Assembly (NCBI GenBank): GCA_030323885.1
Contig: CM059193.1
Coordinates: 51,302,749 to 51,366,748 of the forward strand
Length of the DNA: 64,000 nucleotides
Direction of reading: 5' to 3'
From: Branchipolynoe longqiensis
Taxonomy: Eukaryota; Annelida; Polychaeta; Phyllodocida; Polynoidae
Part shown: positions 1-10,065 of the stretch, one piece after another
Layout of the letters: the number at the start of each line of letters is the position of its first letter
Numbering within the stretch: position 1 is the first letter of the stretch
Translations under genes and position numbers: made by a program
The notes under the pieces: model-generated
Database searches by the model: none
What the model was told of the DNA's origin: nothing
Seen by the model: only the letters and a program-made list of their open reading frames with translations

Positions 1-196
1 GCAAACATTGGGGTGAGGGATGTTCCACCTGGAGGCAGACATTGGGGTGAGGGAGGCGCCACCTGTGGGCAGACACTGGGGTGATGGAGGCGCCACCTGG
101 TGGCAGACACTGAGGTGAAGGAGGTGACACCTGGTGGCAAACACTGGGGTGAGGGGGTGCGACGAAGTAAACACTGAGGAGAGGGAGGCACCACCT
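1..196. repeat. 34-bp minisatellite, left part
   Basis: About six imperfect copies of a unit of roughly 34 bp containing GGCAGACACTGGGGTGAGG and CGCCACCTGG. The array resumes at 936, so one array was split by the insertion at 197-934. It starts at the window edge, so its true length is unknown. Confidence 0.9.
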
Positions 197-934
197 GGGG
201 CCAAATGTAAGAGTCCGGGTTAGGGCTCGTAACCCACGCGTCGTGCGGATTTCCCGGGTTAGCGGCCAAAGTGTCAATGTATGTGCGCGGGTTAGGCTAC
301 CGCCTCGAGGGTTAACGTCGCCTTCACTAACTCCCACTTGAGCCTGGGTTAACGTGCAGGTTAGGGACCGATTCGGGCCAAATCTATTCAATGCGACCAT
401 ATTTAACAGAATTACATACTCAAATCGTGAAATTTCATTAAATTAACCCTAAATTCGAAGCGTTATTAAGGCTACCGCCGCATTGGCGGCGATATTAATA
501 GTTATATTTTCGAATCAACGAATGTAATGTAAACAAATCGCCGCAACCGCCGCATCGACGTCGCGTTCCATACTGGCGGCGCCGGCGGTTTGTTTACTGT
601 ACCTTCGTCGATTCGAAAATATAACTATTAATATCGCCGCCAATGCGGCGGTAGCCTTAATAACGCTTCGAATTTAGGGTTCATTTAATGAAATTTCACG
701 ATTTGAGTATGTAATTCTGTTAAATATGGTCGCATTTAATATATTTGAGCCTAATATATGGCTACAAACGCAGAGGGATTTCCCAAATCTATAAATAACT
801 GAAACGTTAGCTAACCCGCGCGCGCTTTGGACTGATACATCCCCCGTGACACATATATTAACGCCGACAGTAGCTACCCCGCCGGCCGCCCTTAACTCCG
901 CAGCCGATAAATTGTGGCTCATACATTTGGCCCC
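197..934. mobile_element. Foldback (long inverted repeat) transposable element
   Basis: The element starts GGGGCCAAATGTA (197-209) and ends with the exact reverse complement TACATTTGGCCCC (922-934). Inside lie two long inverted arms, about 390-521 and 605-736, which look almost identical by eye; the pairing continues weakly into the 522-604 loop. The outer parts (210-389, 737-921) are not inverted copies and contain several CGGGTTAG-like words. It has no open frame that looks like a transposase, so it is non-autonomous. The flanks show at best a poor 4-bp match (CCTG/CATG), so the target duplication and superfamily are unresolved. A relative of the left arm lies at 36468-36610. The near-perfect arms imply recent insertion or arm-to-arm gene conversion. 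Confidence 0.85.
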
Positions 935-935
935 A

Positions 936-1110
936 TGTGGCAGACATTGAGGTGAAGGAGGCATGATCTAGTGGCAAACACTGGGGTGAGGGAGGCGCTA
1001 CCTGGAGCTAACACTGGGGAGAGGGAGGCACCACTTGGCGGCAAACACTGAGGTGAAGGAGGACCCACCTGGAGGCACACACTGGGATGAGGAAGGCGCC
1101 ACCTGGTAAC
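936..1110. repeat. 34-bp minisatellite, right part
   Basis: This continues the array seen at 1-196, with the same GGCAAACACTGGGGTGAGG core and CACCTGG linker. It decays after about 1110 into sequence without an obvious period. Confidence 0.85.
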
Positions 1111-1334
1111 AGATTATAAGGAACCAGTCCAGCTGCCAGATGTTGCCTCTTTTCGAAATATGAATACATTGTTTCAAATCCAGAGTTGCTGATCTTTCTG
1201 CCAAATGGCAATATTTATATTTGGCACTACTTGAGGTCCTGTTGACTCAATGCTATAACTTTGTACAAGCCATGATGGTTCTGCGATAATTGAAATATCC
1301 AAATAATATAAAACACATTAAGTCTGTGACAGAC
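1111..1334. other. Unassigned stretch
   Basis: Unremarkable base composition and no convincing coding frame; the short open frames lack codon structure. It contains a short palindromic run but no recognisable repeat family. Confidence 0.5.
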
Positions 1335-1563
1335 GCGCTGGACAACTATCTGACACCCAGTGTCAGACACACATGTGAGGTGTACCTCACATGTGTGAAA
1401 GACACGCATTGTGAGGTGGCACACCCTTGTGGTTCACGTTACATATGTAATAGACACAGAGTGTGAGATGCACCTTACATGTGTGGCAAACATATAGGAA
1501 GAGGTGCAGGGTAAGGCTGTAGAAGATCCTCACAGTGAGAGGTGTACCTTACACACAGATATG
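1335..1563. repeat. Degenerate minisatellite interrupted by the LINE (left part)
   Basis: Loose repetition of GTGAGGTGYACCTYACAT and related words. The same style, with GTGAGAGGTACAGCTGTCACA, reappears on the far side of the LINE at 6332-6500. The LINE therefore landed inside this array. Confidence 0.6.
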
Positions 1564-1570
1564 ACATACA
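1564..1570. repeat. Target-site duplication of the LINE, left copy
   Basis: ACATACA here matches ACATACA at 6325-6331 exactly, on either side of the LINE, as expected from target-primed reverse transcription. Confidence 0.75.
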
Positions 1571-1586
1571 TTGATTGATTGATTGG

Positions 1587-1810
1587 TGGTTGCTTTATGC
1601 CGTATCGGCAGCATGGCCATATTCATGGCGAGAATTTTTTGTTCTTTGTTCAAACCATCGCTTTTACATGTAAAAGCATACAATCAAATATGTGCCAATA
1701 GACACTCATTAAATTAAAAAGCTCACAATCATATATTTGTGGCGAAGGGAAACAAATTCCCATAGAAAAAGAAAAGTTTTTTTAATAATTGATAGAATTT
1801 ATTTAGTAAA
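1587..1810 (-). other. LINE 3' untranslated region
   Basis: This lies downstream of the last LINE coding segment and runs to the CAAT-repeat tail. Words around GGTGGTTGCTTTATGCC and ATTCATGGCGAGA recur in diverged form at 29109-29207, so both loci carry the same 3' end family. Confidence 0.7.
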
Positions 1811-2115
1811 CTATATGAGGTGGTACAGTCCAGCTCCCCTCAAAAAGGCTAAAATGTTTTCTTGTTTTACTTTAGTAAAAAGGTCATGCATACTGTCTGC
1901 AGTGTAAAATTGTTGGCGCAGGACTAAAAAATCAACACAACTTAGTCGAATGTGTTTGAGTGTCAGCGGAGAATGACACCCAATACATTCAGGGGGGGCT
2001 CTCCCTTGAGCAGAAAAGCATGTGTAAGCCACGAGTGGCCAATACGGCAGCAGCTAAGGACCACTTGGTACCGCCGACCTCCCGCATGAGTCTGTAGTGG
2101 TTTTCCCACAGATGG
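1811..2115 (-). pseudogene. LINE C-terminal Cys/His motif segment
   Basis: The minus frame contains PPECIGCHSPLTLKHIRLSC, a C-x2-C-x8-H-x4-C pattern typical of the tail of RNase-H-bearing LINEs, followed by about 35 residues ending AFLRGAGLYHLI. Between 2033 and 2115 the frame is broken relative to the RNase H segment upstream. A diverged version of the end lies at 29850-30010. Confidence 0.75.
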
Positions 2116-2328
2116 TTAAATTTCTTTAAGTTTATTAATGTTTTCATCCCACTCATGTTGCCATTTGGATTTTATGTGGGTGGCTATTAGTGGTTTCAGA
2201 TCAAAGAGAGGGATCAGACATGGCTCAAGATCAAAGTTCAGGGCCTTCTTCGCCGCCCGATCATCTCGTTTGTTTCCTTGTATGCCAGCATGGCCAGGCA
2301 CCCAGCACAGGTGGATGTCGTACCCATC
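2116..2328 (-). pseudogene. LINE RNase H, C-terminal portion
   Basis: The minus frame reads through WVPGHAGIQGN, the conserved histidine-containing loop of retroelement RNase H, then DDRAAKKAL. This is the last part of the domain, separated from the rest by the LTR-like insertion at 2329-2892. A normal element has E-R-A-D-R where this copy has K-R-D-D-R. Confidence 0.8.
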
Positions 2329-2892
2329 TGTAAAGTCATCGTCTGGCAGCTGTATCTGTGTTGGCAGGCTAATAGGAAATCAATACAGGCAAGGAGAGAA
2401 AGGAAGAGTATAAAGAGTGAAAGTAGAGTGAGAGCTTGCACCCTCAGGTTTATTATTATATAGTGGTACATGGATCTGATATGGCATACCACCTGACCAT
2501 TATCTCCAATCAGCAACAAGCATTTCTAGTTCCACCAATGAACAGTAAGAATTCTTGGGTCACCATGAGTACTGCGATCTACCCACCACCACCATGCCTT
2601 GGGGCTGCTTGGCCTGCACCTGCCTGCTGTGTGTGTGTGGTGATCCATGACTAACAGTTGGGGGGAGCGGGTAGTGAGTATAGCTCTTGAGCTCCTTCCA
2701 CACTAATAGTAGTGCCCCTCTCACACTATCTATCTAATACACAATGACTATTAACTACAAGTAAAGAGTCACCAGCAACTACATACATTCATGCACCTGG
2801 CCATATACATCATTTACATTAATTGACCATTTGTACTCCTTTATATACCATTTCGAATTCCCCACCAATGCGTTTTATCAGAATATTTTACC
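2329..2892 (-). mobile_element. LTR-like element, copy A (564 bp), in LINE RNase H
   Basis: Read on the minus strand it runs from about GGTAAAATATTC to TTTACA; family termini are TGTAAA...TTTACA, and this copy has lost the first T. CATC flanks it on both sides (2325-2328, 2893-2896). It is similar along its length to copies B (2994-3570) and C (52813-53339). TG...CA ends, a 4-bp duplication, an AATAAA and TATA-like words fit a solo LTR. A non-autonomous DNA element with short inverted ends remains possible because TGTAAA and TTTACA are exact complements. It carries no coding sequence of its own. Confidence 0.85.
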
Positions 2893-2993
2893 CATCCGTT
2901 GCCAGTTGGTTCATTTTAGAAATGACCGTTGCTAGAATTGGGTGATCCGTTTTCAGTCCAGCAACAGCCAGGAGGCAGGAGAACGAATCACTG
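2893..2993 (-). pseudogene. LINE RNase H, central portion stranded between two insertions
   Basis: About 100 bp of the host LINE left between copies A and B. The minus frame encodes SDSFSCLLAV followed by LKTDHPILATV, the aspartate-bearing central part of RNase H. It joins in frame with both neighbouring RNase H pieces once the inserts and one duplication copy each are discounted. That proves two separate insertions, not one short LTR retrotransposon. Confidence 0.85.
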
Positions 2994-3570
2994 TGTAAAG
3001 TCGTCGTCTGGCAGCTGTAGTTGTGTAGGCAGGCTAACAGTAACAGGATATCAATACAGGCAAGGAGAGAAAGGAAGAGTATAAAGAGTGAAAGAAGAGT
3101 GAGAGCTTGCACCCTCAGGTTTATTATTATATAGTTGTACATGGATCTGATATGGCATACCACCTGACCATGCTCTCCAATGAACAACAAGCATTTCTAG
3201 GTCCACCAATGAACAGTAAGCATTCTTATGTCACCATGGCTACTGTGATTTACCCACCACTACCATGCCTTGTGGCTCTTGGCCTGCGCCTGCCTTGCTG
3301 TGTGTGTGTGTGGTGATCCGTGACTAACAGTTGGGGGGGAGGGGGTAATGAGTATAGCTCTTGAGCCCCTTCCACACTAACAATAGTGCCCCTCTCACAC
3401 TATCTATTAAATACACAATGGCTATGAACTACAAGTAAAGAGTCACCAGTAACTACATAAATACATTCATGCACCTGGCCCTATACATCATTTACCTTCA
3501 TAGACCATTTGTAATCCTTTATAGTCCATTTCACATTCCCCACCAATGCCTTTTTTCAGAATATTTTACA
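2994..3570 (-). mobile_element. LTR-like element, copy B (577 bp), in LINE RNase H
   Basis: Intact termini TGTAAA...TTTACA in the minus orientation. ACTG flanks it exactly (2990-2993 and 3571-3574). It shares the whole length of copy A, including the CAGGTTTATTATTATATAG block and the GGTGATCCRTGACTAACAG block, with scattered substitutions. It interrupts RNase H immediately before the SDS motif. It has the same orientation as copy A. Confidence 0.88.
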
Positions 3571-3574
3571 ACTG

Positions 3575-3831
3575 TATATAACATAGTTAGTGTGGTTGGA
3601 TACCTCAATATACTCCAACGCAAGAAGGAGTGCATGGACTTCCGCAGTGAAAATCGAGCTCTGATTGTGCAAGTGTACGCCAAATTTCTTCCGTCGGCAG
3701 ACTGCCACAGCAGCTACCCGGCATTGGTCTTTCGAACCATCAGTGTATATGGAGAGATGGTCTGCAAACTGGCCTTGAATCTCTGCATACAGTCCTTGGT
3801 ATTCGAGTGGATGTGTCCCAGACTTCCTCAA
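3575..3831 (-). pseudogene. LINE RNase H, N-terminal portion
   Basis: The minus frame includes LSIYTDGSK (first catalytic Asp of RNase H) and FTAEVHALLLALEYIE (catalytic Glu), then NYVIYS where copy B interrupts. Order and spacing match retroelement RNase H. Confidence 0.85.
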
Positions 3832-4128
3832 TTCCGTGAGTCAGAGGATAACCGGCGGCTTCCTCAACGACCACGGGGGATGTTCTGGGACTTTGGCATC
3901 CTCCAACATGCCCAAATCCATGCCTAAGGCCTCCAAATGAGGTTTCATTCAAAGCCTCAGTGACCGGATGTAATTCGGCCTGGCTTCATACTTGGATTCA
4001 TCATGTTGTTCGAATAGACAATTGTGTGCAGGATTCAATGCATTAGTTTTTATCTTGACTACATATTGCATGGCCAGTTTGATTCTCCTGTTGTTAAGTG
4101 ATGGTTTGTTGGCTTTGACGTACAGGCT
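3832..4128 (-). pseudogene. LINE linker between RT and RNase H, frame-broken
   Basis: No single open frame covers this part. It lies where RT thumb and linker sequence is expected, and it contains stop codons in the relevant frames. Treated as decayed LINE coding sequence by position. Confidence 0.55.
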
Positions 4129-4645
4129 CTAAACCGGTGAGGTGCAGAAGGCTCCAAGGGCCAGGCGCAGCCCCTGGTGGTGGATCGTGTCTAGCAGCCC
4201 AATATACAATTTCCTTGCGGAACCGTATACTATGCTGCCGTAATCCACTCGTGACCAAACCAAGGTTCGGTACACGGAGAGCAGAACATCTCTATCGGCT
4301 CCCAACTCTGAGCTGGACAGCACCCTCAGAATATCTAAAGCTTTCAGGCATCTTGTTTTCAGGTACTTTATATGTGGCACGAAAGACAGTTTTGCATTGA
4401 AAATGAGGCCCAAAAATTTAGTTTCCTCAACGACTTTAATGGGATCCCCATCAAGGGTCAGCTCCGATTTCATATGCATTCTACACAACAGGCAGAAGCG
4501 CATGCAGACTGTTTTGGTCTTGGAAAATTTGAATCCGTTCAGAACTGACCATCGATGGATCCCATTTATGCTTAGTTGTAGCTGTCTCTCTATGACATTC
4601 ATGTTAGCACTGCTGTAATATAAAACAAAGTTGTCCACGAAACGA
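4129..4645 (-). pseudogene. LINE reverse transcriptase, C-terminal half with altered active site
   Basis: The minus frame begins around RFVDNFVLYY, the position of the Y-x-D-D catalytic box. Here it reads F-V-D-N, so the second catalytic aspartate is Asn. GFKFSKTKTVCMRF and TKFLGLIFNAKLSFVPHI follow, matching the thumb-side RT motifs, and then the conserved VWSRVDYGSIVYGSA block. Loss of the aspartate would inactivate polymerisation. Confidence 0.85.
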
Positions 4646-5272
4646 CTACTGGAGACCCCCCCCCCCCCACTTTACAGCAGCAGCAATACCATTGATCTTG
4701 ACCCCAAAAAGGGTCATGGCCAGTATGCTGCCTTGAGGTACTCCTAGTTCCTGTGAGTGTAGGCTGGAATAGGTAGTCTTGACGTGGACGGGGAAATGCC
4801 TGAAGGCTAGAAAGTTCCTGATGAAAATTGGCAGGTGGCCACGAAGGCCAATCGCATCGAGATCCTCCATGATGTCGTGCTGCCATGTTGTGTCATAGGC
4901 TTTTTCGAGGTCGAAAAAGACACCCACAACGTGATCCTTCTTAAGGAAAGCATCTCTTATGAAGGTCTCCATGCGCAGCAAATGGTCGAGGGTGCTGTGG
5001 CCCCGTCTGAAGCCACATTGGAGGTTGGACAGGTGGTGTCCTGACTCCAGTAGCCAGGTGAGGCGGTTGTTTACCATACGCTCCATGGTTTTACAGATGC
5101 AGCTTGTGAGGGCTATGGGATGATAGTTGTTGGCTTCACTCTGGTCTTTACCAGGTTTGGGAATCGGTATTACTGTTGCCTCCCGCCAAGAGGCGGGGAC
5201 GATACCCGACTCACAGATGTTGTTGAAGAGTTGAAGCAACAGTCTCAGCGCAGGTTCGGGGAGATGTTTCAA
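4646..5272 (-). pseudogene. LINE reverse transcriptase, N-terminal half
   Basis: A 208-codon minus-strand frame with the RT signature series: SWREATVIPIPKPGKD, NYHPIALTSC, GFRRGHSTLDHL, FFDLEKAYDTTW (motif A, catalytic Asp) and ELGVPQGSILAMTLF. It ends where a C-homopolymer (about 4660-4672) shifts the frame, just before the active-site box. The clade cannot be fixed by eye. Confidence 0.9.
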
Positions 5273-5401
5273 AAATTGATAATGAATTCAATCAGGTCCA
5301 ACTGCTGTGTAATGCGAGCTTTCCAAAGAAGACCTCAACTAACCCATACTGAATGGGGAGTTGTAGTGCTCCTCGCCATCAGAGGAAAAGTCCAAGAGCT
5401 T
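5273..5401 (-). pseudogene. LINE segment upstream of RT, frame-broken
   Basis: This connects the endonuclease-RT linker frame (5402-6166) to the RT frame. No open frame spans it; stops and probable small indels are present. Confidence 0.5.
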
Positions 5402-6166
5402 TCACTCTTGGCGTTCTTTGACGGCCAGAAAGCCCGGGAGGCAGTTTCCTAAAGATGAGTTTCCAGCAAAGGCGCGAGCCAATTCTTCACTTATTTCATC
5501 GAGTGACATGAGAATGGTGCCGTTGTGTTTCAAGTGCTGGACTACAGAAGAATCACCTCCCCATCGTTTGATTCTCCTGATCACTGTCCACACTTTGCCC
5601 AACGGCATGCCCATGGTGATGCTAGAAACAAATCGTCTCCAACACTGCCTCCGCAACTCTTTGATCGTTCTGCGAGCACGAGCACGCAGAATTCTAAAGA
5701 GCGCCAGATTTTCAGCAGTCGGTCTCCTGTGGAATTTACGCTGAGCTTTCTTTCGTTCCTTAATAGCCCTCCTACAGCTGTCATCCAACCATGGAGGCAT
5801 CAGATGCTTGGGAGTTGCCGAGGTCTTTGGAACAGTTTTCTCTGCGATCCATCTGAGCATCTCAGCGAAGGCATAGCTGTCACTGATGGCTGGAGTGAAC
5901 TCCTCGCGACATAGGGTCTGGAAAGTGGACCAGTCGGCTTTACGAAGCCGCGAGCTCCTCTCTCGCTCTATGGGAGATGCCCCCTCGCAATTAAGAATAA
6001 TTAGGAAGTGGTCGCTCCCGTAGAGGTCGTCCCAGACCCTCCACGAAAAGTCCAGCGCCAGTTCTGGTTCTACAATGGTGAGATCAATGGCAGAGTATGT
6101 TCCATAGCCGGGGTGCAAATATGTGTGTGAACCATCATTCAATACACACAGAGCATGACTGGCCAC
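5402..6166 (-). pseudogene. LINE endonuclease C-terminus plus linker
   Basis: A 254-codon minus frame. It opens with HALCVLNDGSHTYL and YSAIDLTIVEPELALDFSWRV, then DLYGSDHFLIIL, the SDH catalytic motif of apurinic-type LINE endonucleases. A basic linker follows (RRAIKERKKAQRKFHRR), as is usual before RT. Confidence 0.85.
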
Positions 6167-6324
6167 AATCTCCTCAATTCTCTTGCCCTTAGCGTTCCTA
6201 TTGTCCTCTATTAACGGTTGTGGCCATTAAAGTCACCCATAAGTAAATAAGGGGATGGTAACTGGTCCACAAGGGCATCCATTTCTTGTAAAGTGAGAAC
6301 GGAGCTTGGAGGAATGTAAATGGA
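6167..6324 (-). pseudogene. LINE endonuclease, truncated start
   Basis: The minus frame reads SIYIPPSS and then LLMGDFNGHN, the conserved G-D-F-N endonuclease motif. Shortly after, the frame hits a stop; the downstream piece continues in another frame with some residues missing. The element's 5' truncation point is at 6324, inside this domain. Confidence 0.8.
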
Positions 6325-6331
6325 ACATACA
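6325..6331. repeat. Target-site duplication of the LINE, right copy
   Basis: ACATACA, identical to 1564-1570. Confidence 0.75.
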
Positions 6332-6500
6332 CCGATAGTGAGAGGTACAGCTGTCACATACACCCGCACTGAGAGGCACACACTGCAGCTGTCACATATA
6401 CCCACAATAAGAGGTGCAGCTGTCACATACACCGACAGTGAGAGGTACAGCTGTCACATACACCCGCACTGAGAGGCACACCATGTAGCTGTCACAGACG
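6332..6500. repeat. Minisatellite interrupted by the LINE (right part)
   Basis: Four to five imperfect units of about 37 bp containing AGAGGTACAGCTGTCACATA and CACCCGCACTG. This is the continuation of the array left of the LINE. Confidence 0.75.
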
Positions 6501-7250
6501 CAGCCATATTGCTCGTCGCGTCACACAAACAAAGTACAGGCCGCCATCAAGCTTCGCTCTCAATTGAAGCCATCTTTGTCCGCCAGGGTTCTTCTTTCTC
6601 ACGGCGCCGTGTTCAAACTCGCTCACAGTCCGCCCCTTCTACATCTGACCTGCATTGGCCAACCCAACAGTGGCCGGCTTCGATTAATTCAGGAATTAGC
6701 AAAGCGACCTCTGTGTAAAGAAGCTGCTATATTTACTGCCTCTCAAGTCTCAACACAACTTGTTCCAGCGCGCAGCCATAATGGAGTGGCGTGTACCCAC
6801 CCATCCATACGCCGCTGATATGCCGGAATGGGCAGATCGTACTTTGCCCTCCCACCGACTCGCCGCCAAGTTCATATTTTCGTCTGCTCTGGCGAAAAGT
6901 CGTCTGCTGTCCAGGAAACTCGCTTAACTATAGCATTTTCCGAGGGGAGTCTTTGGTTTTCATTGGCAAATGTAACCGATCGGAACTGAATTCCATTGGC
7001 GCCATATTGCCACTACACTCGATGCGCAAAACAAAATAAAATAAAATAAATAAAACAGGAGCGACGATGCGCACCTATCAGTTTCACAACACACGCAGGC
7101 GTCATGATACGTCAGGCATGAAGCTGGTCTTGATGTGGAGCCTGACGTCCTCATCACATTCGGCCATATGGCCGACATCTTAGCCCACCCTTCGCCGTCT
7201 GGTGGCCATACATGGAAGCAACATGGCTCTGTCACCTAGCGGGCGTTTCG
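6501..7250. other. Unassigned mixed-composition stretch
   Basis: Non-repetitive at the scale of the window. The open frames are short and without recognisable motifs. Contains a GGCCATATGGCC palindrome near 7163 and an (AAAAT)-type run near 7032-7055. No exon with convincing splice sites was found. Confidence 0.4.
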
Positions 7251-7618
7251 GGCATTTTATTTTCACTCTTGAGAATAAATGGAGTCAAGTTATTTTCCCT
7301 ATATGTGTATGTATTATATATATAAAATATATATACAATCATATTACTATATCTTAAGTGGCTAACTTTGTAAATTTATAAATATATAAATATCTGACGT
7401 GGAAGCATCCTAAATTAATTGTGGCATCCTACATTTATTTTGGCATTCAAAATTAATTTTCACATCGATTTTCACATCAATTTTCACAGATTTGGACATC
7501 ACAGGCCTCAGCAAGTAACAGGTTCTATCAACATGGCACTCTTTGCGACAACTAACACTTAATATGGACAACAGTATCGAGTTTCATTTGTTGCATCAAA
7601 TGCAGATGAACGTTATGG
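7251..7618. other. AT-rich stretch
   Basis: Mostly A and T with TATATA and AATTTATAAATATATAA runs and repeated TTTTCACATC words at 7456-7490. No coding potential seen. Confidence 0.5.
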
Positions 7619-8570
7619 TCTGACCGCTGTTCTAGTCTGTTCACTATATCAGTATATCCAATGTGCTGGTCTGTTCACTATATCAGTATGTCCAATACTA
7701 GTCTGTTCACTATCTCAGTATGTCTAACGTGCTAGTCTGTTTACTATATCAGTATGTCTAATGTGCTAGTCTGTTTACTATATCAGTATATCCTATGTGC
7801 TGGTGTGTTCACTATATCAGTATGTCCAATATACGAGTCTGTTCACTATATCAGTATGTCCAATGTGCTAGTCTGTTCACTATATCAGTATGTCCAGTGT
7901 GCTAGTCTGTTCACTATCTCAGTATGTCTAATGTGCAAGTCTGTTTACTATATCAGTATGTCTAATGTGCTAGTCTGTTCACTGTCTCAGTATGTCTAAT
8001 GTCCTAGTCTGTTCACTATATTAGTATGGCTAATGTGCTAGTCTGTCCACTAAATCAGTATGCCTAACATGCTAGTATGTTCACTATATCAGTATGTCCA
8101 ATGTGTTAGTCTGTCCACTATATCAGTATGTCTAACATGCTAGTCTGTTCACTATCTCAGTTCGTCTAATGTGCTAGTCTGTTCACTATATCAGTATGTC
8201 AAATGTACTAGTCTGTTCACTATATCAGTATGTCCAATGTGCTAATCTGTTTACTATATCAGTATGTCTAACATGCTAGTCTGTTCACTATCTCAGTATG
8301 TCCAATGTACTAGTCTGTTCACTATATCAGTATGTCCAATGTGCTAGTCTGTTCACTATCTCAGTATGTATAATGTGCTAGTATGTTCACTATATCAGTA
8401 TGTCTAATGTGCTAGTCTGTTCACTATATCAGTATGTCCAATGTGCTAGTCTGTTCACTATCTCAGTATGTCTAACATGCTAGTCTGTTCACTATATCAG
8501 TATGTCTAATGTGCTAGTCTGTTCACTATATCAGTATGTCCCATGTGCCAGTCTGTCCACTAGGCTAATT
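7619..8570. repeat. 34-bp minisatellite (about 28 units)
   Basis: Head-to-tail copies of a 34-bp unit with core CTAGTCTGTTCACTATATCA followed by GTATGTCYAATGTG. Variants alternate ATATCAG with ATCTCAG and TCCAATGTG with TCTAACATG. The open frame across it is a repeat artefact. Confidence 0.95.
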
Positions 8571-9258
8571 TCTTCACTATGTTAGTATGTTGGAAGTATC
8601 TATGTGTGTCCATTATAATGATCTGTCAGTTATGTTTATATGCCCGCTATATTGATATACAAAGACGTCCGCTATGCCGGTCATGGCGCTGTTCTGGTTT
8701 GTCCCTGTCCATTATTCTGGCCTGGTACACACGGCACTAATGTCAGCTGACGTCAAGTTGGCGTCCACCTTGTTTACACGTCACGTGGCGTCCCTAACGT
8801 CACGTGACACGTCTGGTTTCTGCCTGCCGCACCCGGACACCCAGGGGCTAAGTAGGAGGGCCCACTCACCGCCGGATGTACTGCCAGGCCACAGCTCATT
8901 CATTGCCTGCTCTCCAAGAACTTTTTGGTGCCGATTGTTTTTATAATAAATAAATGACTGGCTGTTTGCAATATACACACAGTTACAAGCCAACAAGAAG
9001 CAAGAAAACCAAAAGTATTACTAAAACAAAATTCAAAAGATTTAAATCAAATTGGATTAGTGCTGGCATCGGTGAAAACAAGTCTTAACGCACTTATACG
9101 TTATGAGCAGGGTAAATACATTCATCACAATTAATTTTTTTATAAATAAATAAGTGATTTCTTCTTCCCCTAGACCACCACTTGGCCTAGCATCAGGCAC
9201 AAGACCCAAGCCTGATGCAAGGTCTTAATCCTACTTACCTACTTACACTAGTGAGCCT
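8571..9258. other. Unassigned stretch with CACGTG-containing motifs
   Basis: Contains GTCACGTGGC (8779-8788) and the palindrome GTCACGTGAC (8799-8808) within 30 bp, followed by a GC-richer open frame with no recognised family. Further on is an AT-rich part and a 9-bp perfect hairpin, GCATCAGGC/GCCTGATGC (9190-9218). Confidence 0.45.
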
Positions 9259-9609
9259 TAAGCCCTGTTTACACAGGCGATTTAAAACGCCACATATAAA
9301 ACGACTTGCCTAGATCGATTCACATTTGCCGTGTAAACGCGATGCTGTGGCATTTTAGGGCTGAATCGATTCATATGAAATGCTTCATCTATAACAGGTC
9401 ACGAGGTGGTTTATGTGAAGCGATTCAGCTGGTTCCTGGGCGGCGACTAAACAATTAGCAGTACTCGCCGGCTACAGGCTCACTAAGGCTGCTGGTTCCC
9501 GGCACCGACACACTTTCAAACTCAGTCCGTGTAAATGCGCCACTACATCGCTTCATATAAATCGATTTGTCTAGATCGTTTTAAATTTGCCCGTGTAAAC
9601 ACAGCTATA
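9259..9609. mobile_element. MITE of the CCCTGTTTACAC family, copy 1
   Basis: The left end TAAGCCCTGTTTACACAGGC and the right end, read in reverse complement (TATAGCTGTGTTTACACGGG), form imperfect inverted termini. The interior has shared blocks CGATTTAAAACG, GAATCGATTCATATGAAA and CATCGCTTCATATAAATCG. A second copy at 36287-36783 matches end to end except for an insertion. No coding frame. The target duplication is unclear (TTAA-like left, TATA right). Confidence 0.85.
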
Positions 9610-10065
9610 GTCAATCAAACGCAATGCTAGAAACTACTGGATATAATTCATACATCGTTGACATTTTACTTAGAGCTGCATAGGCCGATGAAAGAATCAA
9701 ATTTTCTAAGCCAAAGCACTGATGTAGATTTTGATTGCGGTGGGGTGCGCTGACTTGCATTACCTTATCACAGTGCGCCCTGCTGCTCGGTAACGTGACG
9801 GAGTGGGTGAAGTAGACACGTTTTTGTTACTGAACGTCTCAATCCAACACAGCCTAAACATAGAGTGAGTCACATATTTCCCCCCACAAAAAAAATATAT
9901 ATTCGAGAAGAAAACTTTCCTCTGAAAATAACTAGAGTCTAGCTTAGTGTACACTGGGTGTACCTGCCCCAATTTACATATACAGATGGCGACAGAATTA
10001 TACTGATAGATTCATATCCGCAAATTTATACCCACATATTTATACAGACATCTATGCACCACCGA
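9610..10065. other. Unassigned stretch with a possible M1 fragment
   Basis: Around 9672-9745 there is weak similarity to the M1 TIR family found at 62517-62898 (words AGCTGCATAG and AATTTTCTAAGCCAAAGC). The rest is AT-rich without coding signal. Confidence 0.35.

Larger units (their letters stand above)
1571..6324 (-). mobile_element. 5'-truncated RNase-H-bearing LINE (I/Nimb-like), inactive
   Basis: On the minus strand, in order: C-terminal apurinic-type endonuclease, reverse transcriptase, RNase H, a Cys/His C-terminal motif, a 3' untranslated part and a CAATCAATCAAT tail (1571-1586). A 7-bp duplication, ACATACA, flanks it. The 5' end begins inside the endonuclease domain, so this is a typical truncated copy. 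It is dead: at least one frameshift lies in the endonuclease, the reading frame changes near a C-run (about 4660-4672), the RT active site is altered, and two LTR-like elements sit in RNase H. An RNase H domain after RT is known from the I, Nimb and related LINE clades; the clade is inferred, not tested. Removing the two inserts leaves about 3.6 kb of LINE sequence. Confidence 0.88.

Noticed and set aside
2329..3570. A complete tiny LTR retrotransposon (two LTRs with a 101-bp internal part)
   Set aside because: Each copy has its own 4-bp duplication (CATC, ACTG) and the internal part is in-frame RNase H sequence of the host LINE.
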